Counted from the stretch's first letter, positions 24,164 through 34,944 are shown. The stretch: 38,387 bases of DNA from an uncultured Bacillota bacterium (GCA_949290085.1 CASEQH010000069.1:1-38387), one strand, 5' to 3'. The notes: generated from the letters alone by a model not told the origin. Translations and numbers: made by a program.

Positions 24164-25606
24164 CTATCTTTCTAGTAATTTTTGATAGAGATTTTCATAT
24201 TCTCTAGCCGATGTTTTAAAACTCACATCGTATGACATCGCATTATGTATCAACATATCCCAATTATCTTTATGATAGTAGTATTGATCATAAGCATAAT
24301 CAAAGACATGGTCAAAGGCATATTGGTCAAACGGTCCAAAACTAAAGCCCCTACCCGTTTTATCATATTCATTTAATGGCTCTACTGTATCTTTTAGGCC
24401 ACCGGTCTCTCTAACTAGAGGAAGTGTTCCATAACGCATGGCTACAAGCTGTGATATACCACATGGTTCAAATAGTGAAGGCATGATGAGCATATCAAGT
24501 CCTGCATACATGCGATGAGCTAAAGCTTCGTTGTAACCGCAATAATAGACTGCCTTATGTTTATAACGCTCTTCCATCATCTTTAAAGCGTACTCATATC
24601 GCGATTCACCACTTCCTAGTATCGCTACTTGTACATCGCGATGCAAGATTCTAGGTAGGGCATTAACTAATAAATCAAGTCCCTTTTGCCAAGTTAAACG
24701 GGAAATCATACCTACCAATAAGGTATCTGGCCTATCTTCTAGACCAAGTTCATATTGTAAGGAACGCTTGTTTTCAACCTTGCGCTCTTTGACGGTCTTA
24801 ACGGTATAATTCTTAGCTATATTATCTGTCGATGGATTGAATAAATCGGTATCGATGCCATTGACAATACCATATAAGTCTTCACGACGATATTGTAAGA
24901 TGACATCAAGATTTTCACCATATTCGCTAGTCTGTATCTCATAGGCATAGGTCTTAGAGACAGTTGTGACAATATCGGCATAGACAATAGCTATCTTCAT
25001 GAAGTTGCAACAATCATTAAAGCGCAAAGAGCCATCTTCATAATAGCGATATTCAAAAGCTAAAAGGTCAAATAATACCTTCTTGTCATAGACACCTTGA
25101 TATGCAAGATTATGAATAGTAAAAATATGTTTAATGCGGCGAATACTCTCTATCGCATTATATCTAATCTTACATAGAGCAGGTAAAACTCCTGTATGAT
25201 AATCATGCTCATGGCAGATGTCAGGATAATAATCTAATTTAATCATCATCTCTAAGACAGCGACATTGAAAAAAGAAAATCTTGCTGCATCATCATCATA
25301 GCCATAGACACCATCACGATTAAAGAAGGTATCATTTTCGATAAATAGATATTCTATTCCTTCATTCACATAGGAATAGACATTAGCTTCTTCATTAATC
25401 ATACCGCTATGAACATAGATATGATCAAGATATGTAAGCCCGTCATAGTAATGTTCCTTAATCACTTTGAAAAGAGGCATTACAACACGCACTTCATATT
25501 TTCTTTTATCTATCGCTTTTGGAAGGGCATAGACAACATCAGCCAATCCTCCAGTCTTGACAAAAGGCAATGACTCAAAACTGACAAATAATAATTTAGT
25601 GCTCAT
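24164..25606 (-). CDS. glgA: Glycogen synthase (ADP-glucose)
   Basis: A 480-residue GT5 enzyme. FVKTGGLADVVYALPKA with the KTGGL ADP-glucose site is at residues 17-21. HEHDYHTGVLPALCK, NGIDTDLFNPSTD, SRLTWQKGLDLL and the C-terminal PSLFEPCGISQLVAMRYG acid-base segment follow. It extends alpha-1,4-glucan from ADP-glucose. The ATG overlaps the glgD stop as TGATG, giving tight translational coupling. Confidence 0.97.
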   Translation of the reverse strand: MSTKLLFVSFESLPFVKTGGLADVVYALPKAIDKRKYEVRVVMPLFKVIKEHYYDGLTYLDHIYVHSGMINEEANVYSYVNEGIEYLFIENDTFFNRDGVYGYDDDAARFSFFNVAVLEMMIKLDYYPDICHEHDYHTGVLPALCKIRYNAIESIRRIKHIFTIHNLAYQGVYDKKVLFDLLAFEYRYYEDGSLRFNDCCNFMKIAIVYADIVTTVSKTYAYEIQTSEYGENLDVILQYRREDLYGIVNGIDTDLFNPSTDNIAKNYTVKTVKERKVENKRSLQYELGLEDRPDTLLVGMISRLTWQKGLDLLVNALPRILHRDVQVAILGSGESRYEYALKMMEERYKHKAVYYCGYNEALAHRMYAGLDMLIMPSLFEPCGISQLVAMRYGTLPLVRETGGLKDTVEPLNEYDKTGRGFSFGPFDQYAFDHVFDYAYDQYYYHKDNWDMLIHNAMSYDVSFKTSAREYENLYQKLLER

Positions 25607-26718
25607 CAGATTCTATCCCTTCTTTTTACATAAGCTGGATTTTCCTTAGTACCTTTAATCTCCTTGACATGAGTGACAATGGCATAACGGTCTACAATAG
25701 CATTTTCAATATGCACATCTTTATTGATAAAGGCTCCTGGTAAAATAACAGAATCTTTAATTACAGAACCTTCTTTAATTACAACTCCTCGACCAATGAC
25801 ACTATTGATGACTGTGCCTTCTATCTCACAACCATTGCCGACGATAGAATTAGTTGCTGCTCCATCATTGCGATATAGAGTCGGGCATGAATCATTAGTC
25901 ATTGTATAGATTGGCCACTCATCAGATATCATCTCATGTAATTCTTTCTTTTCGTGCATCTGCATACTAGTATCATAGTAAGCTTTTAAAGAGTTAATAC
26001 AAGAAGCATAGCCACGATGTTGGTAAGCTTGAACCTTTAACTCATTGATGCAGTCAGCAATGACATTTTTAAACCAGAATAAGCTAGAAGTCTCTTGAGC
26101 TCTCTTGACTAGTTTGATAAATAAACTCTTAGATAGACAATAACATTCTAAAGAAATATCACGGCTCTTATACTTACCCATATTTGTTGCAAATCCAGTA
26201 ACATATTTATCACTATCAAGTGTCAAACTATCACACATGATAAAATTCTCTTTGGCATTACTGCAATTCTGATAGAGAATAGTAATATCGTTACCATTGG
26301 AAATATGATGCTCTAACATCTCACTAAAATCTTGGATATAGACAAAGTGTGATGGAGCCACAATGACATATGAAGCACTACTGTCTTCAATATATTGCAT
26401 ATTAGCTGCAAAAGAAGCAACATCGTTATTATAGAATTCACTCAAGAATGGTTTTTCGCCATGAAGGATATGAATATGTCCACGTTTGGAGTTGATATTG
26501 TAATTAGTGTGTTGAACATGTTCGATAACTGAGCGTGGGAAATTCTTAATATAGATTTGAATATCATCAATCTTGGAATTAGTAAAATTAGACATCATAA
26601 AGTCCATGATACGATATCTTCCCAAGAAACTCACAGCACTAATTGTTCTAAAATCGCTTAAACCACCAACGGTAGCTTCACTAGATTCAAAATTTAATAT
26701 ACCTAAAACCTTAGACAT
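25606..26718 (-). CDS. glgD: GlgD subunit of ADP-glucose pyrophosphorylase
   Basis: A 370-residue GlgC homologue. It keeps RYRIMDFMMSNFTNSKI but lacks the GGxGxRL pyrophosphoryl loop at the N-terminus, which reads NFESSEATVGGLSDFR. That loss is characteristic of GlgD, the non-catalytic partner known from Bacillus and Geobacillus that boosts or modulates GlgC. A left-handed beta-helix with hexapeptide repeats (IVGNGCEIEGTVINSVIGRGVVI) fills the C-terminus. The ATG overlaps the glgC stop as TAATG. Confidence 0.95.
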   Translation of the reverse strand: MSKVLGILNFESSEATVGGLSDFRTISAVSFLGRYRIMDFMMSNFTNSKIDDIQIYIKNFPRSVIEHVQHTNYNINSKRGHIHILHGEKPFLSEFYNNDVASFAANMQYIEDSSASYVIVAPSHFVYIQDFSEMLEHHISNGNDITILYQNCSNAKENFIMCDSLTLDSDKYVTGFATNMGKYKSRDISLECYCLSKSLFIKLVKRAQETSSLFWFKNVIADCINELKVQAYQHRGYASCINSLKAYYDTSMQMHEKKELHEMISDEWPIYTMTNDSCPTLYRNDGAATNSIVGNGCEIEGTVINSVIGRGVVIKEGSVIKDSVILPGAFINKDVHIENAIVDRYAIVTHVKEIKGTKENPAYVKRRDRI

Positions 26719-27866
26719 TATTTTTCACCTGCCTTACTAACAACTTGTCTAGTAACTAATAATATTTTCTCTGAATCCTTATCACCTAGTACCATGCCAT
26801 CAGGAATCTTGACATCATCCATCACTAGACATCTAGTAATCTTGGCACCCTTACCAACAGTAGCGCCATTCATGACAACTGAATCGATTACCTTGGCATC
26901 AGCTTTAACTTCAGCATCGGTAAATAAGACAGAGTGAATAACTTCGCCATCGACAATGCAACCCTGAGTGATATAAGCATTATTAATCTTGGCATTTTCA
27001 CCTATATATTGTGGGCATGTATTGGCATCATCAGTATAAATCTTCCAACTAGGGTCAAATAAATCTAGCTTAGAACTGTGGTCTAACAAGTCCATATTTG
27101 CTTCCCAGAGGCTATCGACAGTTCCGACATCCTTCCAATAGCCATCAAAGCGATAAGCTTGTAATTTTAAACCATCACGCAAATAAGCAGGAATGATATC
27201 CTTACCGAAGTCATGACTAGACTCTGGATTCTTAGCATCTTCAACTAAGTATTTTCTCAATGTCTTATAGCTATAAATATAGATACCCATGCTAGCAAGA
27301 TCAGATTTAGGCTTTGCAGGCTTTTCTTCAAAGTCGATTATATTATCATTTTCATCACAATTCATAATACCGAAACGGCTAGCTTCACGCATTGGCACCT
27401 TAATGACAGCAATAGTTGCGTCAGCTCCTGTCTCGATATGTTTCTTTAACATCTTTTCATAATTCATCTTATAGATGTGGTCACCTGACAATACTAAAAC
27501 GTAGTCAGCCTCTTCTTGGTCTAAGAAATCGAGGTTTTGCGAAATAGCATCCGCCGTACCCTGATACAGACCAAAACCAGTCTCATCCTTTTCTCTAGGT
27601 GGAAGGACATAAACACCACCACCAGCACTGTCTAAGCCCCAAAGATGATCACGGGCAACATATGAGTTTAGTAATACTGACTCATATTGGACAAGCACTC
27701 CCACCGTAGAAATATAGGAGTTGGCACAATTGGACAAGGCAAAATCGATGATGCGATATTTACCACCAAAGTGCACAGCTGGTTTAGCTACCTTTTTAGT
27801 CAAGTCAAAAAGGCGAGAGCCACGACCTCCAGCAAGAATCATAGCTACCATTTTTCTCTGTTTCAT
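26718..27866 (-). CDS. glgC: Glucose-1-phosphate adenylyltransferase
   Basis: A 382-residue ADP-glucose pyrophosphorylase. [20 protein letters not shown] is the nucleotide loop, with [14 protein letters not shown] next. [16 protein letters not shown] (metal-binding Asp), FEEKP and [19 protein letters not shown] are all present. The C-terminal beta-helix carries hexapeptide repeats. It makes ADP-glucose, the first committed step of glycogen synthesis. AGGGG lies about 10 nt before the ATG. A possible -10 TATAAT is at 27908-27903. It is the first gene of glgC-D-A-B. Confidence 0.97.
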   Translation of the reverse strand: MKQRKMVAMILAGGRGSRLFDLTKKVAKPAVHFGGKYRIIDFALSNCANSYISTVGVLVQYESVLLNSYVARDHLWGLDSAGGGVYVLPPREKDETGFGLYQGTADAISQNLDFLDQEEADYVLVLSGDHIYKMNYEKMLKKHIETGADATIAVIKVPMREASRFGIMNCDENDNIIDFEEKPAKPKSDLASMGIYIYSYKTLRKYLVEDAKNPESSHDFGKDIIPAYLRDGLKLQAYRFDGYWKDVGTVDSLWEANMDLLDHSSKLDLFDPSWKIYTDDANTCPQYIGENAKINNAYITQGCIVDGEVIHSVLFTDAEVKADAKVIDSVVMNGATVGKGAKITRCLVMDDVKIPDGMVLGDKDSEKILLVTRQVVSKAGEK

Positions 27867-27959
27867 ATCATTATTCCCCTACTTTACTTCCTTTATATTT
27901 TCATTATACACATTTTTATATTAATGAGAAAGCCCTTTCAGTTTATCAAGACTTCATTT

Positions 27960-28009
27960 TAAAAAAGTAATAGTTATTCCAGTCCTAAAACGACTATCTA
28001 ACTATTACT
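27960..28009 (-). terminator. Terminator of the pst-phoPR operon
   Basis: An 11-bp stem AGTAATAGTTA (28009-27999) / TAACTATTACT (27976-27966) with an inner GTC/GAC pairing, followed by TTTTTT on the minus strand. A T-run on the plus side makes it possibly bidirectional. Confidence 0.85.
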
Positions 28010-28014
28010 ATTTT

Positions 28015-29679
28015 TTATTCTATATCTTTCTTTTTGGGCAAAGTGATAGTAAATGTACTGCCTATATTAACTTTTGATGTCAATTTGATATTTCCACCAT
28101 GTAGAAGAACACCATGTTTGACGATAGATAAACCTAGACCTGTTCCCCCTAAGCTCTTAGAATGGGATTTATCCACACAATAAAAGCGTTCAAATACTCG
28201 TGACTGGTCACTATAAGGTATACCTATACCATTGTCTTCTACCTTGATGATAATATTTTGCTCATCTTCACTTGTGCAAACTTCTACATAACCATTTTCT
28301 TTGCCATATCTAATCGCATTGTCACAAAGATTGTAGATGACTTCTTCAATGACACTCTCTATGCCATGATAACTAATATCATTAGCTTTATGTCTAAGCT
28401 CAATATTCATCTTCTTAGCTGACTTATCAAGCGTATGGAAGATGTCTTCTATTAATTCAGACAACTTAAAATCACTCATCGATACGGCGATATTATTATC
28501 TTCTAAAGAAGATAGATGAATAGTATCATTGATGAGATTGATTAAGCGATTGGCTTCATTATAGATATCGCTAGCTATCTCCTTGACATCTTCTTTATCG
28601 ACCATACCATTTTTCATTATTTCCGCAAAGCCTAAGATAGAAGTTAGAGGCGTCTTTAATTCATGCGATACATTAGCACTAAATTCACGACGCATCTTCT
28701 CTTGTCTTTCGATTTCTGTCACATCGCGAATTAAGATGACGGCACCCTCGACTATACCATTTTGATTAACAGGTGATATCAATATTTGATAGACCTTATA
28801 ATCTAAGTCCATGCGTAGATTTTGCACCTTATTTTCCTCAAGAGCCAGATTGACCGCATCAATAAAACTAGTTGCGTGGTAAAATTGGAAGACACTTTGT
28901 TTGCCTTGAATATTCTGCGTCTTAAAAATGCGAATAGAGCTATTATTGAAAGATAACACTTCCGCTTTGCGATTGATAACTATGAGACCTTCTTGCATAT
29001 TCTCAGTGATGGAAGTGAATTCTTCAGCTCGCTTGCGAAGCTCTTCAATCTGTTCATTGATGATAATATTTTGACTCTGTATCTTATTTACTAGCGGTTG
29101 TAGTTCGTGATAGCAAGCTATCTTATCTTGATTGATATCCATACTGTTGATAGGTTTAACTATCTTTTCACTAGCTCTTTTCGCCAATAAGAAAGCAATA
29201 ATGACCACTAAAACAATAATCCAGAAGATATGCGAAGACATACCTAATAACAATGATGAGATGGTTTGTCTAGTAGTTGAAACTCTAAGAATATTGCCAT
29301 CACTCAACAAGGTCGCATAATAAATGCTCTCTTGCCCAATCGTATCTGAGCGTCTAGTGGCAAAACCCTCACCATAAGTTAAGGCCGCAATTACTTCTTC
29401 TCTATTTAGATGATTATCATTATTTTCTCTACTTCTATTATCGTATAAGACATTTCCTTCCGCATCAATCAGTGTGATTCTATCGCGAGAATTCAATGAT
29501 TCAAAATAACTGATTCCTTCAATTTCATAAGCATGGACAAGATATGTAGTCTCATTTTTGAGGATGTTGTTGATTTGATCACCAAAATAATCATATAGAA
29601 CAGACATAAAGAGTCCTATAATCACAATCGTAGAAGCTACTACTGACAGAATAATATGTTTAAATATCTTATTTGTCAT
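28015..29679 (-). CDS. phoR: PhoR-type sensor histidine kinase
   Basis: A 554-residue membrane kinase. A first helix (about 9-28), an extracytoplasmic sensor of about 115 residues, a second helix (about 150-165), a linker, a PAS domain (about 215-320) and a HisKA/HATPase core. The H box is ANVSHELKTPL with the phosphorylated His at 339; the N box, DNGIGIP (G1) and GGTGLGLSIV (G2) are intact. It senses phosphate status, probably together with PstSCAB and PhoU, and phosphorylates PhoP. It overlaps phoP by 4 nt (ATGA) and is the last gene of the operon. Confidence 0.95.
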   Translation of the reverse strand: MTNKIFKHIILSVVASTIVIIGLFMSVLYDYFGDQINNILKNETTYLVHAYEIEGISYFESLNSRDRITLIDAEGNVLYDNRSRENNDNHLNREEVIAALTYGEGFATRRSDTIGQESIYYATLLSDGNILRVSTTRQTISSLLLGMSSHIFWIIVLVVIIAFLLAKRASEKIVKPINSMDINQDKIACYHELQPLVNKIQSQNIIINEQIEELRKRAEEFTSITENMQEGLIVINRKAEVLSFNNSSIRIFKTQNIQGKQSVFQFYHATSFIDAVNLALEENKVQNLRMDLDYKVYQILISPVNQNGIVEGAVILIRDVTEIERQEKMRREFSANVSHELKTPLTSILGFAEIMKNGMVDKEDVKEIASDIYNEANRLINLINDTIHLSSLEDNNIAVSMSDFKLSELIEDIFHTLDKSAKKMNIELRHKANDISYHGIESVIEEVIYNLCDNAIRYGKENGYVEVCTSEDEQNIIIKVEDNGIGIPYSDQSRVFERFYCVDKSHSKSLGGTGLGLSIVKHGVLLHGGNIKLTSKVNIGSTFTITLPKKKDIE

Positions 29680-30350
29680 AATTCTTCCCCTATTTTATAG
29701 CCCACTCCTCTAACCGTCTTGATGTAGTCACCAGCTTCCTCAAGCTTAGACCTCAACATGCGGATATGAACATCGACTGTTCTTGAAGAATCGATAAAAT
29801 CATAGCCCCATACTGCTTCTAATAATTCTTCTCTAGAAAAACATCTCTCTGGTTTAGATAAGAGTAAGCATAATAAATCAAATTCTTTTCTCGTCAAGAC
29901 AATATTCTTATCTTTGACTTTAACCGTATGTTTAGTGAATGAGACAGACAAATCTTTATAGTGCATATCTTCGGCTTGATTCAACTTTTGATAACGACGT
30001 AAAACTGCTTTTATCCTCGCTACTAATTCCATAATGCCAAATGGTTTAGTGACATAGTCATCTGCTCCTTCATCTAAGCCTAAGACCTTATCATATTCAC
30101 TAGTCTTGGCTGTCAACATGATGACTGGAATCTGTTTAAAGACATAATCATGTTTAAGATATTTGAGTATCGATAAGCCATCTTCTTCTGGAAGCATGAT
30201 ATCTAAAAGAATTAAATCAGGCACTTTCTCATTTAAAGCTTCATAGAAAAGACTGGGTTTTTCAAAACCTTTATTCTCTAGTCCTTCCTTATTTAAAGTG
30301 TACATAATCAGCTTTAAGATACTAGCATCATCTTCCAAAATATAAATCAT
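29676..30350 (-). CDS. phoP: PhoP/PhoB-type response regulator
   Basis: A 224-residue OmpR-family regulator. The receiver has the acidic pair ED-D at residues 6-8, phosphoacceptor Asp50 in LILLDIMLP, and MLTAKTS with the conserved Lys. The C-terminal winged helix carries RKEFDLLCLL and the recognition segment SSRTVDVHIRMLRSKLEE. It should bind the tandem TTAACA repeats upstream of pstS. It follows phoU by 6 nt and precedes phoR, which fixes its identity. Confidence 0.96.
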   Translation of the reverse strand: MIYILEDDASILKLIMYTLNKEGLENKGFEKPSLFYEALNEKVPDLILLDIMLPEEDGLSILKYLKHDYVFKQIPVIMLTAKTSEYDKVLGLDEGADDYVTKPFGIMELVARIKAVLRRYQKLNQAEDMHYKDLSVSFTKHTVKVKDKNIVLTRKEFDLLCLLLSKPERCFSREELLEAVWGYDFIDSSRTVDVHIRMLRSKLEEAGDYIKTVRGVGYKIGEEL

Positions 30351-30356
30351 AATTAA

Positions 30357-30995
30357 TTATTCACCCACTACAAAGCTTACCCATTCAGCTATATTGACTG
30401 AATGATCACCTATTCTTTCAAAATACTTAGCTATCATCAAAATATCGATTAAAGATTCACTGAAATCTTCATCATCACCGATACGTCTGATGACTTCTTT
30501 TTTAACATCTAAGAATAGTTCATCGATTAAGGCATCTTCTTCATAGACTTTCTTAGCTAGCGAAGCATCTCTACGAATAAATGAATCGACACTATCCTTT
30601 AACATCTTAGCACATGCTTCGGCCATCTCATTCAACTTATCATGTTTAATACCATGAATATTTTCTGATTCTTCCAAAAGGTGCATGATGTCTAAATTCT
30701 GATCGGCAATGCGCTCTAAATCAGAAATCATCTTTAAAACCGAAGAAATCAAGCGCAAGTCACTAGCCACTGGCTGTTGAGAAAAGATAAGTTTAAGACA
30801 CATGGATTCTATCTTCTTTTCTTGCTTGTCACTTTCTTCTTCTAATAATACGACACGCTCTAGTTGAGCTTCATTGAAATGAGGCTCCTTAATCGCTTTG
30901 ATAACAATATCAGTTCCTTCTTCACACATCGAACCCATCTTGACAAGTTCAGTACTCAACTGGTCTAATTCTTCAATAAATTTATTACGCATCAT
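30357..30995 (-). CDS. phoU: Phosphate transport regulator PhoU
   Basis: A 212-residue all-helical protein with two PhoU repeats. The metal-binding-type motifs [20 protein letters not shown]-like and [14 protein letters not shown], and later [15 protein letters not shown], define the family. It links the Pst transporter to PhoR signalling. It starts at ATGATG overlapping the pstB stop, with AGGAAGG upstream. Confidence 0.96.
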   Translation of the reverse strand: MMRNKFIEELDQLSTELVKMGSMCEEGTDIVIKAIKEPHFNEAQLERVVLLEEESDKQEKKIESMCLKLIFSQQPVASDLRLISSVLKMISDLERIADQNLDIMHLLEESENIHGIKHDKLNEMAEACAKMLKDSVDSFIRRDASLAKKVYEEDALIDELFLDVKKEVIRRIGDDEDFSESLIDILMIAKYFERIGDHSVNIAEWVSFVVGE

Positions 30996-31747
30996 CCAAA
31001 CCTTCCTGTAATATAATTCTCTGTTCTGATATCATTCGGACTTGAAAAGATAATGTCCGTCTTGTCACATTCAACTATTTCACCCAATAAGAAGAAAGCT
31101 GTGATATCAGATATTCTGGCAGCTTGCTGCATATTGTGCGTAACGATGACAATAGTATAATTCTTCTTTAGTTCCAATACTAAGTCTTCAATCTTTGATG
31201 TAGAGATTGGATCAAGAGCACTAGTGGGTTCATCCATCAAGATGACTTCTGGTGACATAGCGATACATCTAGCGATGCATAGACGTTGTTGCTGACCGCC
31301 AGACAAGCCAAGAGCTGAAGCATCTAAATTGCCCTGTACTTCTTCATAGAGAGCAGCTTGTTTAAGCGAACGCACAACTATTTCATCTAATTGTTTTTTA
31401 TCTTTAAGTCCTTGGCATCTTGGCCCATAGGCAATATTGTCATAGATGCTCATAGGAAAGGGATTAGGTTTTTGAAAGACCATTCCCACCCTGGTTCTCA
31501 AATCGACGATATCTTGTTTAGAAGAATAGATATCGATACCATCTTTGATTATCGTACCTTCAACTTTACAACCTTCAATGAGGTCATTCATACGGTTTAG
31601 ACAACGAATAAATGTCGACTTGCCACAACCAGATGGTCCGATAAAAGCTGTTACTTTATTCTTATAGATATCAAGATTAATATTCTTCAAAGCTTGTTTT
31701 TCGCCATAGAACAAATTGACATCTTTTACTTCAAAAGCTTTTTCCAT
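30992..31747 (-). CDS. pstB: Phosphate ABC transporter ATPase
   Basis: A 251-residue ABC ATPase. Walker A is [20 protein letters not shown] near residue 35; the Q-loop [20 protein letters not shown] is the PstB-specific form. The signature is [14 protein letters not shown], Walker [14 protein letters not shown], and the switch His is in [12 protein letters not shown]. It powers PstCA. It follows pstA by 11 nt. Confidence 0.98.
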   Translation of the reverse strand: MEKAFEVKDVNLFYGEKQALKNINLDIYKNKVTAFIGPSGCGKSTFIRCLNRMNDLIEGCKVEGTIIKDGIDIYSSKQDIVDLRTRVGMVFQKPNPFPMSIYDNIAYGPRCQGLKDKKQLDEIVVRSLKQAALYEEVQGNLDASALGLSGGQQQRLCIARCIAMSPEVILMDEPTSALDPISTSKIEDLVLELKKNYTIVIVTHNMQQAARISDITAFFLLGEIVECDKTDIIFSSPNDIRTENYITGRFG

Positions 31748-31758
31748 AGTCTTCCTTT

Positions 31759-32967
31759 CTAACTAAATGATTTAGCAAAATGTTTGCCTATTATCTTAAC
31801 TATCGTATTGATGGCAAATACTATCACTAAGATGATTAGAGAAATAGCACTAGCTAATTCAAAGTTAGGTTGTTCACCAGACATGATAGACCATATCATG
31901 AGGGCTAATGAAGTACCTTGTGAAAGTATTGTCGGATAGTCATTAATAACGGTACTAGTCGTATAAACTAAAGCTGCTGATTCACCTATAACTCTGCCTA
32001 TACTTAAAAGAACACCAGTCAAGATACCATTCATCGCACATGGTAATACGACTTTAAAGATGGTCTGCGACTTCGTTGCTCCTAAAGATAAAGAGGCATC
32101 ACGCAAGCTTTGAGGAACGATAATCAAAGCTTCCTCCGTTGAACGAATAATAGTTGGAAGAAGAATGATAGCTAGGGTCAAGCCACCCAACAAGATACTT
32201 GTAGATGTGGCACCGACTAATTGTGTAATTGGGAATAATACGGTTACTCCCATTAAACCATAAATAATACTAGGTATGCCAGTCAAAGTATCAATACCCT
32301 GTCTAATTAAAGAATTAATCTTATTCTTATTTGCATACTCGTGAAGATATATCGCACTAGAGATGCCGATAGGTAATGAGAGAGTTAGAGAAATTAGTAT
32401 CAGATATAGAGTTGTAATGATGGAACCCTTAATACCGCCACCCAATGACTGATAGTTAAGGCTGACAATCTCCGTCACTTCATTTTCCAGAATATTGGCT
32501 AAATTCTCAGCACTTTCCATCTTTCCTTGGGACAGGTATACCTGATTTCCTTCGGCATCATTATAATATAAATTATTAATTACATAATTATTCTCAAGGC
32601 TTTGTCTTGTGCCTTCTTGGCCAGCAATCAAAGATTCTAGATGAGCAAAAGGAGAATTTGAATCGACATAAGCTACAGATATCTCATTAGTCTTGTGGAC
32701 TGTTTCGACATCTTCAAAAGCCACCCCCCATTTGGCACTATAATACCCATCATAATCTTCAACTTCCATAGGACTATAGACATAATCATCGGCTACTTTC
32801 GCATTAAAAGTCTCGGCGTTGTAATTACTGGTGATGAGGTCCATATTGATAGAAGATAGACCATGGTCAACTAGATAAATCAAGATAGAAGCTAAGACGA
32901 TTACCGATATAGCACTAGCGGCATATGTGACAGCTTTGAGCAAATTGTCCTTTACTTTTCTGCTCAT
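31759..32967 (-). CDS. pstA: Phosphate ABC transporter permease PstA with an enlarged outer loop
   Basis: A 402-residue permease, about 100 residues longer than usual. The first membrane helix (about 12-33) is followed by LITSNY and then an insert of roughly 110-130 polar residues, running to [19 protein letters not shown] near 178, where the normal sequence resumes. The core has the EAA-type loop [22 protein letters not shown] and [11 protein letters not shown]. The insert lies in the first extracytoplasmic loop and would sit near the PstS docking face. The reading frame is clean, so the insert is real. It overlaps pstC by 4 nt (ATGA). Confidence 0.95.
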   Translation of the reverse strand: MSRKVKDNLLKAVTYAASAISVIVLASILIYLVDHGLSSINMDLITSNYNAETFNAKVADDYVYSPMEVEDYDGYYSAKWGVAFEDVETVHKTNEISVAYVDSNSPFAHLESLIAGQEGTRQSLENNYVINNLYYNDAEGNQVYLSQGKMESAENLANILENEVTEIVSLNYQSLGGGIKGSIITTLYLILISLTLSLPIGISSAIYLHEYANKNKINSLIRQGIDTLTGIPSIIYGLMGVTVLFPITQLVGATSTSILLGGLTLAIILLPTIIRSTEEALIIVPQSLRDASLSLGATKSQTIFKVVLPCAMNGILTGVLLSIGRVIGESAALVYTTSTVINDYPTILSQGTSLALMIWSIMSGEQPNFELASAISLIILVIVFAINTIVKIIGKHFAKSFS

Positions 32968-33887
32968 ACAGTATTACCTATCCTTTTCTTGACAAAATTA
33001 AGTATAAAATTACTTACAAAAATAATGACAATTAAAACTAGACCGACAGAAAATCTGATATCATAGTCAAGACCTGTCGTCTCTTTTAATCCCGCTAGCA
33101 TCGTACTAGTCAATGTTCTGGTGATATCAAATGGATTAAATGTTGGTCCAAATAATTTATTACCTGCGACCATCGCAACTGCAGTAGCTTCGCCATATGC
33201 TCGTCCTAAACCTAAGATAGCTCCAGCGAAGATGCCTGATTTTGCTGTCGTCAAGACAACTTTAAAGTTGGTCTGAGTCTCTGTTGCTCCTAGAGCTAAA
33301 GATGCATGTTCTAAGCTAGGATCAACTGATCTAATTGCCGTGATAGATAGCGATGTAAGAGTAGGAAATATCATAATCGCTAGTAGCATGATAACTGCTA
33401 GTAAAGATGAACCACCAAAGGTTGAATAACCAAATAATGATGCTAGATATTTTACTATTTCAGTTATGACACCGGCAGCAAATACACCATAGACAATGCT
33501 TGGAACGGATGCTAGTAATTCTACGACATTCTGCATGATTGCACCTAATTTCTTAGGTGCAATTTTAGCTATGAAGAGGGCAGTTAATACCGAGATAGGG
33601 AAGGCTATAAGCAATGCCAAGAATGCCGACAGTATCGTGTTGATGACGATAAAGCCAACTCCATAGATGCCTTGGTCTTGCCTATATACTGTTCCCGTCA
33701 AAAAAGAAATAAAATCAACCTGCCCATATTCATAGTTTGGTAAAAAAGGCGAAATACCCTTCGAACATACAAAGAGTATTATTATTACTATAAAGCTACT
33801 TGATAGTAATGCCATCGCCATGAAGAAGTATCGAAAGAATTTGTCCCAGGATTTATTCCTTTTAACTTTATTCTTATCGATGACCAT
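32964..33887 (-). CDS. pstC: Phosphate ABC transporter permease PstC
   Basis: A 307-residue permease of normal length with six helices. Typical segments are FLTGTVYRQDQGIYGVGF, ELLASVPSIVYGVF, and the coupling loop LGATETQTNFKVVLTTAKSGIFAG followed by LGRAYGEATAVAMVAGN. With PstA it forms the phosphate channel. It starts 6 nt after the pstS stop. Confidence 0.97.
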   Translation of the reverse strand: MVIDKNKVKRNKSWDKFFRYFFMAMALLSSSFIVIIILFVCSKGISPFLPNYEYGQVDFISFLTGTVYRQDQGIYGVGFIVINTILSAFLALLIAFPISVLTALFIAKIAPKKLGAIMQNVVELLASVPSIVYGVFAAGVITEIVKYLASLFGYSTFGGSSLLAVIMLLAIMIFPTLTSLSITAIRSVDPSLEHASLALGATETQTNFKVVLTTAKSGIFAGAILGLGRAYGEATAVAMVAGNKLFGPTFNPFDITRTLTSTMLAGLKETTGLDYDIRFSVGLVLIVIIFVSNFILNFVKKRIGNTV

Positions 33888-33893
33888 AATTTA

Positions 33894-34859
33894 CTATTCT
33901 ACTTCTGTGAAATCTGTTAATGTACCTGCGTAGATATCATGTAATTGAGCTGCTGTGATGTTTTCTAATGTGTTTTCTGCATTTACAACAGCTACAACAG
34001 CATCTAAGCAGAATGAACCACTTGCCATAGCGCTTGTTACATCTTCTTCAGCATTGAATGGACGAGAAGCGAAGCCGATTTCAACTGCATTAGCGCCATC
34101 TTTTTCAGAACCTAATGTACGAAGGTGTCCATCAGAAGAACCGCTTTGATTCATTGCGAATTGAACGTTTCCAGCTAGAGGTTGGAAAGATTCTAATGCA
34201 GCACGGATTACTTTTTCAACTGATGTAGAACCACCTGTGCGAATAGTTAATGAAGAGTTGTCTTGATTTAATACTGGGTAATCTTGAGCAACTTCTGACC
34301 AAGGTCTAGCATTTTCAAATGATACGATACCACCATTTTCTTCGATAACAGTTAAACCTTCTGTAGATTCAGTGATATAGGCGATGAAAGCTGCAACTAA
34401 TTGTTCAAGATCATCTGAAGAGTAATCACCAGCAGCTCTTGTAACATAGTTGAATGGTCTTTGCATCTGGTAAGAACCATCTAATACAGTTTCAGAAGAA
34501 GCTTCAACACCTTCGAATGATAATGGTTTGATATTGTTTGCTTCAAAATCAGTAGTAAGTGAAGTATAACCTATGCCTGATGCATCGCTACCTACACGAG
34601 TAGCCATATCACCATTTGAGCTAACTTCTGAAGCACTAGAAGTTAATGCACCTTCTTCTAAACCGATTGCACCTTCAAAGGCTTCTCTTGTACCACTAGA
34701 TGAATCTCTTGTATATACATGAATTGTAGTAGAAGTTGTATCTTCTGTAGTAGTTCCCTCTGTAGTAGTACCTTCTGTACTAGCAGGAGTACTTGATTGG
34801 CAGCCTACAAGGCCAAGAGCCAATAGAGCAATTAACATAAAACTAAGTATTTTTTTCAT
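33894..34859 (-). CDS. pstS: Phosphate-binding lipoprotein PstS
   Basis: A 321-residue lipoprotein. The signal peptide MKKILSFMLIALLALGLVGC ends in the lipobox LVGC, so the protein is anchored by lipidation outside the membrane. A short Thr/Ser/Glu-rich linker follows. Phosphate-binding motifs such as TRDSSSGTREAF and later TRTGGS/GSSDGHLRTL fit a PstS with two related lobes. The start at 34859 has AAAGGAG 6 nt upstream. It is the first gene of the pst-pho operon, behind the PhoP box. Confidence 0.95.
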   Translation of the reverse strand: MKKILSFMLIALLALGLVGCQSSTPASTEGTTTEGTTTEDTTSTTIHVYTRDSSSGTREAFEGAIGLEEGALTSSASEVSSNGDMATRVGSDASGIGYTSLTTDFEANNIKPLSFEGVEASSETVLDGSYQMQRPFNYVTRAAGDYSSDDLEQLVAAFIAYITESTEGLTVIEENGGIVSFENARPWSEVAQDYPVLNQDNSSLTIRTGGSTSVEKVIRAALESFQPLAGNVQFAMNQSGSSDGHLRTLGSEKDGANAVEIGFASRPFNAEEDVTSAMASGSFCLDAVVAVVNAENTLENITAAQLHDIYAGTLTDFTEVE

Positions 34860-34890
34860 ATTTTCTCCTTTGTGCCTAAACACATTTATT

Positions 34891-34896
34891 AATATA
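34891..34896 (-). promoter_or_regulatory. -10 box of the pst operon
   Basis: TATATT on the minus strand, 9 nt downstream of the nearest PhoP repeat; no good -35 is present, as in activator-dependent Pho promoters. Confidence 0.55.
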
Positions 34897-34905
34897 CTTG
34901 GTCTA

Positions 34906-34944
34906 TGTTAAAGAAGATAAATTCTATTGTTAAATCTATGTAAA
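34906..34944 (-). promoter_or_regulatory. PhoP box: four direct repeats at 11-bp spacing
   Basis: On the minus strand TTTACA (34944-34939), TTAACA (34933-34928), ATTTAT (34922-34917, weak) and TTAACA (34911-34906) repeat at exactly 11 bp. This is the Bacillus-type PhoP binding pattern and predicts induction of pst-phoPR by phosphate limitation. It touches the T-run of the HAD gene terminator. Confidence 0.85.

Noticed and set aside
34860-34883. Eight-residue extension of PstS
   Set aside because: The signal peptide and the AAAGGAG site fix the start at 34859.
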